A stretch of DNA of 44,007 nucleotides from JAGMXM01 sp964458325 (GTDB taxonomy: Bacteria; Verrucomicrobiota; Verrucomicrobiia; Limisphaerales; UBA1319), in contig CAYWIM010000032.1 in NCBI GenBank assembly GCA_964458325.1, positions 1-44,007 on the forward strand, given 5' to 3'. Shown in pieces: positions 8,459 to 16,845 of the stretch. The translations under genes were made by a program, and so were the position numbers. Each line of letters begins with the position of its first letter. Positions within the stretch are counted from its first letter, which is position 1. The notes beneath the pieces were generated by a model that was not told the origin of the DNA, made no database searches, and saw nothing but the letters and a program-made list of their open reading frames with translations.

Positions 8459-10453
8459 ATGGATAACCAGCGCAACGAACCTCGGATCGGATTCTACGTC
8501 TGCCACTGCGGCACCAACATCGCGGGGATGGTGGATTGCCCGGCGGTGGCTCAATACGTTTCTCGCCTGCCCAATGTGGTCCTGTCGCGAGATTACAAGT
8601 ACATGTGCTCGGATCCGGGCCAGGAGCTGATCCAGCAGGACATCCGCGAGCACCGGCTGAACCGGATCGTGGTGGCCTCGTGCTCCCCCCTCCTCCACGA
8701 GAAGACGTTCCGTGGCGCCACCGAGAAGGGCGGGCTCAACCCCTTCTTTTTCCACATGGTCAACATCCGCGAGCATGACTCGTGGGTGCACACGGACAAG
8801 CAGGCGGCGACCGAGAAGGCCAAGTCTCTGGCCCACGCCGCCATCCATCGCGTCCGGTTCCACAAGCCGCTCGAGGTCAAGCAGGTGCCCATCCATCCGG
8901 CCGTCCTCGTGGTCGGGGGCGGGATCGCGGGCATCCACGCCGCCATGACCCTGGCCAACGCCGGCAAGAAGGTCTACCTGGTCGAGCGCGAGCCGTCCAT
9001 CGGCGGGCACATGGCCAAGTTCGACAAGACATTTCCGACGCTCGATTGCGCGGCCTGCATCCTGACGCCGAAGATGTCCGAGGTGGGCGCGCACCCCAAC
9101 ATCACGCTCTGGACCTACTCGGAGGCGACGAAGATGGAGGGGTATGTCGGCAACTACACGGTCACGATCCGGCACAAGCCGCGCTACATCATCGAGGATG
9201 CCTGCGTGGGCTGCCTCGAGTGCATCGACGCCTGCGTCTACAAGCAGCCGAAGTTTCCCGACGAGTTCAACCTGGGCCTGGGCAAGCGCAAGCCCGTCTA
9301 CATCCCGTTCCCGCAGGCGACGCCGCAGGTGGTGTTGATCGATCCGGAGACCTGCCTCAACCTCAAGACCGGCAAGTGCAAGAAGACATGCGTCGAGGCC
9401 TGCGCCGACCGCAAGGCGATCGACTTCACCCAGAAGGAGACGTTGAGCGAGATCAAGGTCGGCGCCATCATCGTGGCCACCGGGTTCAAGTCGTTTGAAG
9501 CCCAGCGCATCCCGCAATACGGCTACGGGACGTATCCCAACGTCTATACCGCGCTCGAGATCGAGCGCCTGGTGAACGCCTCCGGGCCGACCGGCGGCGA
9601 CGTGGTGCTCCGGGACGGCAAGAAACCCAAGTCCATCGGCATCATCCACTGCGTCGGCTCCCGCGATCACACGACCAACCGGTGGTGTTCGCGTGTCTGC
9701 TGCATGTATTCGTTGAAGCTGGCCCACCTGCTGAAGGAGCACACCGAGGCGGAGGTGTACAACTTCTACATCGACATGCGCACGCCGGGCAAAGCCTACG
9801 AGGAGTTCTATGGCAAGCTGCTGGACGAGGGAGTCCAGTTCATCCGCGGCCGCGTGGGCGAGGTCACCGACTGGGCCTTCACCAAGGAGGAGGAAGGCAA
9901 GCTGGTGATCCGGGTCGAGGATACGCTCGCCGGCTATGTCCGGCGGATCCCGGTGGACATGGTGGTGCTGGCGACCGGGCTCGAGCCCCAGGCCGATGCC
10001 CAGGAGGTCCGCCGCCGCTTCAACATGAGCTGCGGCACCGAGGGTTTCTTCCTCGAACGCCATCCCAAGCTGGCGCCCGTCAACACCTTCACCGACGGCA
10101 TCCTGCTGGCGGGTTGCTGCCAGGGGCCCAAGGACATTCCCGACACCGTCGCCCAGGCCGGCGCCGCCGCCGCCGAAGCCTTGGTCCTCATCGACAAGGG
10201 CCACATCGAGCAGGAGCCCAATACGGCCTTCATCCACGAGGAGGATTGCTCGGGCTGCAAGTCCTGTATCCCCCTCTGCCCCTACAGCGCCATCCTGTTC
10301 AACGAAGGAACCCGCAAGGCCATCATCAACCAGGCCCTCTGCAAGGGGTGCGGAACCTGCGTCGCCTCCTGCCCGTCCGGTTCGATCGAGCAGAATTTGT
10401 TTGATGACGAGGAAATTTTCAGCGAAATCGAGGGAGTATTGGCCTATGAATGA
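8459..10453 (+). CDS. hdrA: Heterodisulfide reductase subunit A (HdrA-like, FAD electron-bifurcating)
   Basis: A 664-residue iron-sulfur flavoprotein, the size of methanogen HdrA. The FAD Rossmann motif GGGIAG is at 153-158, followed by the HdrA-typical cysteines C197/C200 (LDCAACILTP). Cluster motifs follow: C249, C252, C255, C259; C299, C307, C311, C315; and two C-terminal ferredoxin motifs C597-C607 (CSGCKSCIPLC) and C628-C638 (CKGCGTCVASC). The N-terminal CHCGTNIAG segment is also typical. HdrA is the site where electrons from H2 (through MvhD) split between ferredoxin and HdrC/HdrB. The ATG at 8459 was chosen; upstream in-frame codons lie inside hdrB. Its last 8 bases overlap mvhD. No in-frame TGA suggests selenocysteine. 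Confidence 0.95.
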   Translation: MDNQRNEPRIGFYVCHCGTNIAGMVDCPAVAQYVSRLPNVVLSRDYKYMCSDPGQELIQQDIREHRLNRIVVASCSPLLHEKTFRGATEKGGLNPFFFHMVNIREHDSWVHTDKQAATEKAKSLAHAAIHRVRFHKPLEVKQVPIHPAVLVVGGGIAGIHAAMTLANAGKKVYLVEREPSIGGHMAKFDKTFPTLDCAACILTPKMSEVGAHPNITLWTYSEATKMEGYVGNYTVTIRHKPRYIIEDACVGCLECIDACVYKQPKFPDEFNLGLGKRKPVYIPFPQATPQVVLIDPETCLNLKTGKCKKTCVEACADRKAIDFTQKETLSEIKVGAIIVATGFKSFEAQRIPQYGYGTYPNVYTALEIERLVNASGPTGGDVVLRDGKKPKSIGIIHCVGSRDHTTNRWCSRVCCMYSLKLAHLLKEHTEAEVYNFYIDMRTPGKAYEEFYGKLLDEGVQFIRGRVGEVTDWAFTKEEEGKLVIRVEDTLAGYVRRIPVDMVVLATGLEPQADAQEVRRRFNMSCGTEGFFLERHPKLAPVNTFTDGILLAGCCQGPKDIPDTVAQAGAAAAEALVLIDKGHIEQEPNTAFIHEEDCSGCKSCIPLCPYSAILFNEGTRKAIINQALCKGCGTCVASCPSGSIEQNLFDDEEIFSEIEGVLAYE

Positions 10454-10970
10454 GAAGCAATGGACACCGCGGATCGTTGCGTTTTTCTGCAACTGGTGCA
10501 CCTACACGGCGGCCGATCTGGCCGGTGTATCCCGCCTGAAATACGCCCCTAACATGCGGGTGATCCGGATCATGTGCTCCGGCCGGGTCGACCCCCAGTT
10601 CATCCTCGAGGCCTTCGCCAAGGGGGCCGACGGTGTTCTCATCGGCGGGTGCCATCCCAACGACTGCCATTACGCCGAGGGCAACTACAAGATGCTCCGG
10701 CGATTCCAGCTCCTCCAGCGCATGCTCAAAGATATGGGCATCGCCGAGGACCGGCTTCGGCTCGAATGGATCTCCGCCGCCGAGGGCGAGAAGGTCAAGA
10801 CGGTCATGAACGACATGGTGGCCAAGGTGACCGCCATGGGGCCGCTGGGGATGCCCGGGCGGTTTGCGGACTGGGATCAGGAGATGGAGCATCTGGAGGC
10901 CACGGTCGCGGCGGCCGAGGCCGGCCAGCCCGCCCATCCCCATTCCAATCAAGAGGTGACGCATGCCTAA
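10446..10970 (+). CDS. mvhD: F420-non-reducing hydrogenase iron-sulfur subunit D (MvhD-like)
   Basis: A 174-residue small electron-transfer protein that connects the hydrogenase to HdrA. It holds the five cysteines characteristic of MvhD: C15 and C18 (FCNWC), C44 (RIMCSG), C69 and C74 (GGCHPNDC), which in the family ligate a [2Fe-2S] cluster. The ATG at 10446 overlaps the end of hdrA (stop 10451-10453) by 8 bases, and its own end overlaps mvhG by 8 bases, so the three are almost certainly translationally coupled. The C-terminal 40 residues are Ala/Glu/His-rich and less conserved in appearance. Confidence 0.95.
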   Translation: MNEKQWTPRIVAFFCNWCTYTAADLAGVSRLKYAPNMRVIRIMCSGRVDPQFILEAFAKGADGVLIGGCHPNDCHYAEGNYKMLRRFQLLQRMLKDMGIAEDRLRLEWISAAEGEKVKTVMNDMVAKVTAMGPLGMPGRFADWDQEMEHLEATVAAAEAGQPAHPHSNQEVTHA

Positions 10971-11946
10971 GCCAAAAATCGCGTTTTACTGGTGCGCTTC
11001 CTGCGGCGGGTGCGAGGAGGCGATCGTCGATCTGGCCGAAGATATCCTCGGGGTGCTCGATGCGCTCGATATCGTCTTCTGGCCATGCGCAATGGACTTC
11101 AAGCGGTCGGACGTGGATGCCATCCCCGACGGGGGCATCGTCGCCACGTTCCTCAATGGCGCCATCCGCACCAGCGAGCAGGAGGAGATGGCTCGTCTGC
11201 TTCGCCGCAAGAGCCAATACCTCATCGCCTACGGCTCGTGCGCCCACACGGGCGGCGTCCCCGGGCTGGCCAATCAGTTCAGCCGCGAGGAGATCATGAA
11301 ATGGGTGTTCGAGGACGGCCCGTCCAACGCGAACGAAGCCAAGGTCCGGCCCCAGACGCAATGGACCGAGAAAGGCTGCGAAGTCCACCTGCCGGAGCTG
11401 CGCCACGTGGTGCGGTCGCTGGACCAGGTGGTGCCCGTGGATTATTACCTGCCCGGCTGCCCGCCGACGCCCAAGCTGACCAAAGCGGCGGTGGGGGCTT
11501 TGCTCGAGGGGCGGCTGCCGCCCAAAGGCAGCGTCCTGGCTCCGGATATCGCCCTGTGCGACGAGTGCCCCCGCAAGGCCAGCAAACCCGTCAACACCAG
11601 CTTCACCGAGTTCAAACGCCCCCACCAGAAGCTCATGGATCCAAACCTCTGTTTCCTGGCGCAGGGCGTGGTCTGCATGGGGCCGGCGACCCGGGGCGGC
11701 TGCGAAGCCCTCTGCATCAGCGGCCACATGCCGTGCACCGGCTGCTTCGGCGGCACCTCGCGCGTGCGCGACCAGGGGGCCAAGATCCTGTCGTCCCTCT
11801 GCGCCAATATCGCCCCCAAGGAGGAGGAGGAGATCGACCAGGTGCTCGAGGGCATTCCGGACCCGGTGGGCACTTTCTACCGATATGGACTGGCCCGCAG
11901 CCTGCTGCGCCGCCGAGTGGACCTGCCTGCACCCGCCAAGGAGTAA
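10963..11946 (+). CDS. mvhG: [NiFe] hydrogenase small subunit, group 3c (MvhG-like)
   Basis: A 327-residue small subunit (NADH-ubiquinone oxidoreductase 20-kDa family) carrying the Fe-S relay from the nickel site. N-terminal cysteines C11, C14 and C17 (CASCGGCEE), the GSCAHTGG segment and PGCPPTPK provide the proximal cluster ligands. A C-terminal Cys-rich region (CDECPRK, CMGPATRGGCEALC, PCTGCFGG) should hold the further clusters. There is no Tat signal, as expected for a cytoplasmic group 3 enzyme. AGAGG precedes the ATG, which lies within the last codons of mvhD. The large-subunit gene starts 5 bases after the stop. Confidence 0.95.
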   Translation: MPKPKIAFYWCASCGGCEEAIVDLAEDILGVLDALDIVFWPCAMDFKRSDVDAIPDGGIVATFLNGAIRTSEQEEMARLLRRKSQYLIAYGSCAHTGGVPGLANQFSREEIMKWVFEDGPSNANEAKVRPQTQWTEKGCEVHLPELRHVVRSLDQVVPVDYYLPGCPPTPKLTKAAVGALLEGRLPPKGSVLAPDIALCDECPRKASKPVNTSFTEFKRPHQKLMDPNLCFLAQGVVCMGPATRGGCEALCISGHMPCTGCFGGTSRVRDQGAKILSSLCANIAPKEEEEIDQVLEGIPDPVGTFYRYGLARSLLRRRVDLPAPAKE

Positions 11947-11951
11947 TCGCC

Positions 11952-13481
11952 ATGCAACCCGAAACCCAAAAAGTCTGGAACGAAGGCGCCCAGCGCGCCA
12001 ACGCGGCTTACGCCGCCTCCCGCCGCCGCGTCACCATCGATCCCATCAGCCGCCTCGAAGGGCACGGCAAGATCGATATCTTCCTCGATGATAAAGGCGA
12101 TGTCGAGCATGCCTACCTGCAGATCCCCGAGATGCGCGGGTTCGAGGTGTTCAGCCGGGGCCGCCCTGCGGAGGATATGCCCCAGATCACCAGCCGGATC
12201 TGCGGCGTGTGCCCCACCGCGCATCACATGGCTGCCACCAAGGCCCTCGACGACCTCTACGGCGTCGAGCCGCCCCCCACCGCGCGCAAGATCCGCGAGC
12301 TGGTCTATAACGCGTTCACGCTCGAAGACCACGCCCTCCACGTCTACATCCTGGGCGGGCCGGATTTCATCGTGGGCCCGCAGGCACCCAAGGAGCAGCG
12401 GAATGTCGCCGGCGTGGTCGCCAAGGTCGGCGTCGAAGTCGGCAAGAAAGTCATCTCGATGCGCCGCCGCGTCCGCGAGCTGATCAGCTATTTCGGGGGC
12501 AAGGTCATTCATCCGGTCCTGGGCCTGCCCGGCGGCGTCAGCAAGGGCCTCGCCAAGGAGGATCTGCCGAAGTTCCAGGCCCTGGCCAAGGACGCCGTCG
12601 AGTTCGGCCTGTTCACGCTCCAGGTGTTCCACGACCTCGTGCTGAAGAACCCCGAATACGTCAAGCTCATCACCTCCGATGCCTACACCCACAAGACCTA
12701 TTACATGGGGCTGATGGACGAGAAGAACAAGGTCAACTTCTATGACGGCACGCTGCGCGTGGTGGATCCGACGGGCAAGGAATACGCCAAGTTCAAGGTC
12801 CAGCAATACCGCGATTTCATCGCCGAGCACACCGAGCCGTGGAGCTACGTGAAGTTCTGCTACCTCAAGCCCCTGGGCTGGCAAGGCTTCGCCGAAGGGC
12901 CCGGCAGCAGCGTGTTCTCGGTCGCCCCTCTGGCGCGGCTCAACGCATCCGAAGGCATGTCGACCCCCCAGGCGCAGAAGGCCTACGAGGAGTTCTACCA
13001 GACGCTGGGCGGCAAGCCCGTCCACCACACCCTCGCCAACCACTGGGCGCGCGTCGTCGAGATCATCAACGCCGCCGAGCGCATGGCCGAGCTGGTCAAC
13101 GATCCCGATATCACCGGCCCCAACATCCGGACGCTGCCCACGCGCAAGCCCAGCGTCGGCTACGGCGTGGTCGAGGCGCCCCGCGGCACCCTGATCCACC
13201 ATTTCGAAACCGACGACAACGGGCTGATCCGGAACGCGAACCTGATCGTGGCCACCCAGAACAACTCAGCCCGCATCGCCATGAGCGTCGAAAAGGCTGC
13301 CAAGGGGCTCATCCACAAGGGCCAAGTCAGCGAGGGGCTGCTGAACATGGTCGAGATGGCGTTTCGCGCCTACGACCCGTGCTTCGGCTGCGCCAGCCAC
13401 ACCTTGCCCGGGCACACCCCCTTGATCGTCAGCATCTACAACCGCCAGCGCGAGCTGGTGCGCCAGATCACCCAAGGCTGA
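11952..13481 (+). CDS. mvhA: [NiFe] hydrogenase large subunit, group 3c (MvhA-like)
   Basis: A 509-residue catalytic subunit. The nickel-binding motifs are complete: RICGVCPTAHH near the N-terminus (C84, C87) and DPCFGCASH at the C-terminus (C477, C480, H483). Twenty-six residues follow H483. In most [NiFe] hydrogenases a dedicated endopeptidase removes the tail after this His once nickel is inserted, so processing is expected here. No such protease and no hyp maturation genes are in the window. As the last gene of the operon it is followed by a 10-bp stem-loop. Expected role: reversible H2 oxidation in the cytoplasm, feeding electrons through MvhG and MvhD to HdrA. Confidence 0.95.
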   Translation: MQPETQKVWNEGAQRANAAYAASRRRVTIDPISRLEGHGKIDIFLDDKGDVEHAYLQIPEMRGFEVFSRGRPAEDMPQITSRICGVCPTAHHMAATKALDDLYGVEPPPTARKIRELVYNAFTLEDHALHVYILGGPDFIVGPQAPKEQRNVAGVVAKVGVEVGKKVISMRRRVRELISYFGGKVIHPVLGLPGGVSKGLAKEDLPKFQALAKDAVEFGLFTLQVFHDLVLKNPEYVKLITSDAYTHKTYYMGLMDEKNKVNFYDGTLRVVDPTGKEYAKFKVQQYRDFIAEHTEPWSYVKFCYLKPLGWQGFAEGPGSSVFSVAPLARLNASEGMSTPQAQKAYEEFYQTLGGKPVHHTLANHWARVVEIINAAERMAELVNDPDITGPNIRTLPTRKPSVGYGVVEAPRGTLIHHFETDDNGLIRNANLIVATQNNSARIAMSVEKAAKGLIHKGQVSEGLLNMVEMAFRAYDPCFGCASHTLPGHTPLIVSIYNRQRELVRQITQG

Positions 13482-13538
13482 CATCATCGCGGCCGCTCGG
13501 ACTGCGTGCGGCAGTTTCCGGCGAACTTGGCCATCCAG

Positions 13539-13565
13539 AGCGGCGGGCTCCAATCGCCCGCCGCT
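13539..13565. terminator. Perfect 10-bp stem-loop between convergent mvhA and the CvpA-like gene
   Basis: AGCGGCGGGC (13539-13548) pairs perfectly with GCCCGCCGCT (13556-13565) around a 7-base loop. No strong T-tract follows on either strand, so termination may need Rho or the site may stabilise 3' ends. The position between convergent genes supports a bidirectional role. Confidence 0.55.
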
Positions 13566-13688
13566 TGGCTTGATAGGGTTCGGGCTTGCCAATCCGGGAT
13601 TTGAACCGTAGCCCGGTTCCCCGATCCGTCTCTCCCCTCGCCCCGCGAAGCACCCACAGGGAGGACAAAGGGCGCTAACTTAAGGATT

Positions 13689-15074
13689 CTAGAACTGCCG
13701 GATGAAGACCAGCTTCTGATCCGGCATGTTGATGATCAGAAAGTCGCTTTCGATGGAGGCGGTGGGGGAGAGCTTCTGGTTCTTGCTGCTGAGCTCGAAT
13801 CGGTATTTGCTGCCTTCGCCTTCCCAGGTCCCGTTGTATTCGATGGTTTCGAACCGGACGGGTTCGGCCTGGAGGGCGGCCTGCGGCTGGCCGGGGGGCG
13901 GGGCCGGGGCTTCGGCGGCGCCGAGCCCGTAGCGGCGGCGCATTTCGGCGCTCATGCCGGAGGGCGCGCCGAGGCGGCCGGTGGCGGCCTGCGCTTGCGG
14001 CTGGGGCGGGATCGCAGCGGGTTGCGCAAGGGCCGCGGCAGGATTGGAGACCATTTTTTGGATCGTGAGCGACACGCGTCCATCGTGGGTTGCCTTAAGC
14101 CGGGTGCCTCTGGCCATGGCGATCATCTGGGTCTTGAGTGCGCGCAGTTCGCGGGGCTTGATGTCCGGCCGGCTCTTGCGGGTCATGATGATGGCCTCGC
14201 CCGGCTCCATCTGCCAGCGACCGAGGATTTTAAGAGGATCGTATTGGGCGGACTTGCCTGTTTCGAGGTAGGCGCGCACGTCTTTGAGATCGAGCTTGAG
14301 GAGTTCCTGGATGAGCGGCTCGTTCGTGATGAATGCGATAGTGCGCTCCTGCGGCATGACACCGGCCAGACCAGCGCGATCCCTGAGGAGCTTCATGTAA
14401 TCCTTGTCCCCGGCCATGTCCTGGAATTCCTGGCGTTCTCCCAAAGTCATGAAGGGAGGGTAATCGCGCATGCGAGTGAGGATGTTGGGCATGTTGTTGT
14501 GCATCAGGCCGAGGATGTCGGCGACCTCGTAATAGAGCTTCGGCGCCGGATCCAATGGGGCGACAATCCTGTCCAGACCGGTTGACTGAAGGTCCAGACG
14601 CGCCCGGTTGACAAAGCGCAGCCAGCCGGGGTCGGCATCGCCTTTGGCCACTTGCACCGTGAAGTAGCCGGGCACGTAGATGAAAAGCCCGAACAGGACC
14701 AGGTAAACCGTTCCGATGGCCATGCCGACACCGGCGCCCAGGCGCTGGTTGAGGCGCCGCCAGCGCAGGCGCTCGACATCGTCGAACTTGAACCGCTGGT
14801 AAAGATCGATGCGCCATTGGGCCACGAAACCCAGCGCCAGCGCCACGATCTCGATCAGCAGCAACACCAGGACGGGCGGCCAGAACCAGAGCCACACCGG
14901 GTGCGTGATCTTGATGTATGGAAAGAGCGGCTTGACATAGGGCGCCAGGGGCAAGGCCAGCACGGCGCCCAGGATCAGGCCGACCAGGCCGATCAACGCC
15001 CGCACCGCCCCCAGAAAATATCCGGCGACCGCGAAGAGGCTGCACAACAGCAGTCCAGCAATCCAAAATGTCAT
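13689..15074 (-). CDS. CvpA-family membrane protein with a long soluble C-terminal region
   Basis: A 461-residue protein. The first 150 or so residues contain about four hydrophobic segments (starting MTFWIAGLLLCSLFAVAGYF, then near residues 24-45, 60-85 and 115-140) in the style of CvpA/colicin V production proteins. About 300 soluble residues follow, including a Pro/Ala/Gln-rich low-complexity linker near residues 345-405 and a short C-terminal beta-rich segment (YNGTWEGEGSKYRFELSSKN). Bacterial CvpA is usually about 160 residues, so this is an extended form. AGG lies 8 bases before the ATG. Function unknown; envelope maintenance is a guess from the family. It is convergent with the hydrogenase operon. 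Confidence 0.75.
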   Translation of the reverse strand: MTFWIAGLLLCSLFAVAGYFLGAVRALIGLVGLILGAVLALPLAPYVKPLFPYIKITHPVWLWFWPPVLVLLLIEIVALALGFVAQWRIDLYQRFKFDDVERLRWRRLNQRLGAGVGMAIGTVYLVLFGLFIYVPGYFTVQVAKGDADPGWLRFVNRARLDLQSTGLDRIVAPLDPAPKLYYEVADILGLMHNNMPNILTRMRDYPPFMTLGERQEFQDMAGDKDYMKLLRDRAGLAGVMPQERTIAFITNEPLIQELLKLDLKDVRAYLETGKSAQYDPLKILGRWQMEPGEAIIMTRKSRPDIKPRELRALKTQMIAMARGTRLKATHDGRVSLTIQKMVSNPAAALAQPAAIPPQPQAQAATGRLGAPSGMSAEMRRRYGLGAAEAPAPPPGQPQAALQAEPVRFETIEYNGTWEGEGSKYRFELSSKNQKLSPTASIESDFLIINMPDQKLVFIRQF

Positions 15075-15154
15075 ACCCGTAACCTAATAGTTTTTCCGAC
15101 AAACACAATCACCTTGTGCATGCGCCCCCTCCATGGGGAAGCAGAAAACGGACC

Positions 15155-15189
15155 AAAAAAGACCGGCCTCGCGCAAGGCGAGGCCGGTC
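15155..15189 (-). terminator. Intrinsic terminator of the NCS1 permease gene
   Basis: On the minus strand a perfect 12-bp GC-rich stem (GACCGGCCTCGC / GCGAGGCCGGTC, 15161-15189) with a 5-base loop is followed directly by six T (complement of 15155-15160). This is the clearest Rho-independent terminator in the window, 31 bases beyond the permease stop codon. Confidence 0.92.
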
Positions 15190-15219
15190 GGAACGCAGCG
15201 GTCCGGATCGGCGGGATCT

Positions 15220-16665
15220 TCAGCCTTGCTTGCCCTTGTCAGGAAGCGGGATGGTCCGCGAGAGCAGGCCCGCCGAGGCGCAGGCGTAATAGACGATGGC
15301 GCCGACGATGAAGGCGAGGACGGGGGCAGCTGGGACATCCGGGATGTCCAGCTTGAACCAGCCCTTGAGGTTCGGGAGGATGCCCACCACAAAGCCCAGC
15401 GCCCAGGCGATCCAGCCCGCGGGATTGAATCCGGCGCGCGGGCCGGTCCATCGGCCGCCCGACAGCAGATAATCCGCCATCATCGCCCCGCAGATCGGCC
15501 CGAAGGACGCTCCGATGACGACGAACACCGGAACAACCTGGCCGGCCCAGCCGATCACTGCCAGCAGGATGCTCACCGCGGCCCCAATGCCCACCGAGAT
15601 GAATGGATTCACGCCGGACAGAGTTGTCTTGAAGCTGTTGGCGGCGATGAACGAGGAGAAACAGGCCGACGGGAAACACGATACGGCGAGCAGGAACACC
15701 AGCCATTTGCCTGTCTGGGTGCCCAGCACGACCGGGATCAAATTGAATGAATCGAGGATGATCGACTTTTTCTCGGCGCCCGCCGCCAGCGCGGCCTTGC
15801 TCAGCTCCGGCGACCCGTAAACCCCTGCCACAATCAGGGCCGAGATGCCCGCGGTGACAAGGATGGCCAGTGCGATGCCGACCAGACCGCCCATCTGCAC
15901 GTCATTCTTGTCGCGGCTATTGGTGCCGAAATCCACCCCAGCGGCGCCGGCGGTGGCGAAGAACCCCACCACGTAAGTCAGGATCAGCGCGATCACCCCG
16001 AAGCTCGAGAGCGCGGCGGGCGCCGACGGATCCATCACCCGGTGGGCATTGATCAGGTCGGCGGGAAGGAAGCTGCCGATGCCGCCGGCCGTTTTGACCA
16101 GCATGACCACCAGCACGGCCAGGGGAATCAGGGGCAGGTAGGTGGCGACCTTGGCGACATACTGAATGCCCTTGAGGCCCACGAACGCCGCCAGGACACC
16201 CCACAGAACCATCAGAACCTGGGGCGGCAGGTTCACGTAATCCTTGATAAACGCGTGCAGGGCCATGGAAGAGAAAAAGATGTTCACGCCCAGCCAGCCG
16301 AACTGGAGGACGCCCATCAGGAATCCGGGCATGATAAAGCCGCCCTTGGCGCCGAATGTCGATGTGCCCACGATGTAGAGGGGCAGACCGGTCTGTTGGC
16401 CCAGCAGGCCGGGCACCAGGTAAAACAGGGCGTGGCAGATCGCGGCCGAAAGCAGCAAGCCCAGGAGAGCCACGGCGACTCCTTGAGCGAGGCCGCCCCC
16501 CAGGCTGCCTGCCTTGACCGCATCCTGCCAGAACACGAACCACAGGAAGATGCCGGCATAGGTCGGGGCAGTATTTTTGTACCAGGGGGCGCGATTGGCC
16601 GCCGGATTGGGCGTCGCGCTCGTCACATACGATGGAAGTTGATTTGGGCTATCGGGATTATTCAT
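15220..16665 (-). CDS. NCS1-family nucleobase/cation permease (CodB-like)
   Basis: A 481-residue inner-membrane protein with about 12 hydrophobic helices, of the purine-cytosine permease (NCS1) family that imports cytosine, purines, allantoin or hydantoins with Na+ or H+. Family features include the N-terminal RAPWYKNTAPTYAGIF segment before helix 1, GLPLYIVGTSTFGAKG, and the repeat-like central helices. The start at 16665 (MNNPDSPNQ) was chosen from the sequence around it; no strong Shine-Dalgarno site is visible. It is transcribed alone, divergently from fabD, and ends at a strong terminator. No deaminase or purine gene is next to it, so the substrate is open. Confidence 0.88.
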   Translation of the reverse strand: MNNPDSPNQLPSYVTSATPNPAANRAPWYKNTAPTYAGIFLWFVFWQDAVKAGSLGGGLAQGVAVALLGLLLSAAICHALFYLVPGLLGQQTGLPLYIVGTSTFGAKGGFIMPGFLMGVLQFGWLGVNIFFSSMALHAFIKDYVNLPPQVLMVLWGVLAAFVGLKGIQYVAKVATYLPLIPLAVLVVMLVKTAGGIGSFLPADLINAHRVMDPSAPAALSSFGVIALILTYVVGFFATAGAAGVDFGTNSRDKNDVQMGGLVGIALAILVTAGISALIVAGVYGSPELSKAALAAGAEKKSIILDSFNLIPVVLGTQTGKWLVFLLAVSCFPSACFSSFIAANSFKTTLSGVNPFISVGIGAAVSILLAVIGWAGQVVPVFVVIGASFGPICGAMMADYLLSGGRWTGPRAGFNPAGWIAWALGFVVGILPNLKGWFKLDIPDVPAAPVLAFIVGAIVYYACASAGLLSRTIPLPDKGKQG

Positions 16666-16845
16666 GCCGGCTGTTATCGCCAAATCCGCGCCGTTCGCAA
16701 GTCCAAAATCCGGGGAGCCGACCTGCCGGGCATGAGGATTGGCGAGTTCGATCCCCTCGGATCAGCCGTCGGGCCGCCGGCCAGGCTTTGTTCCAGAGGG
16801 AATTGGCTTTCCGGTCAGGCTGGGAACCGGCTATACCGCTTGGGC

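Noticed and set aside
8375..10501. A 708-codon open frame antisense to hdrA
   Set aside because: Same GC-driven effect; no motif and no ribosome-binding site, and the plus strand holds all HdrA cofactor motifs.
13560..13690. A tRNA-like T-arm on the minus strand (GGTTCAAATCCC, complement of 13596-13607)
   Set aside because: The flanking bases do not form a T-stem (two of the first four pairs fail) and no matching 5' acceptor strand, D-arm or anticodon arm is found upstream.
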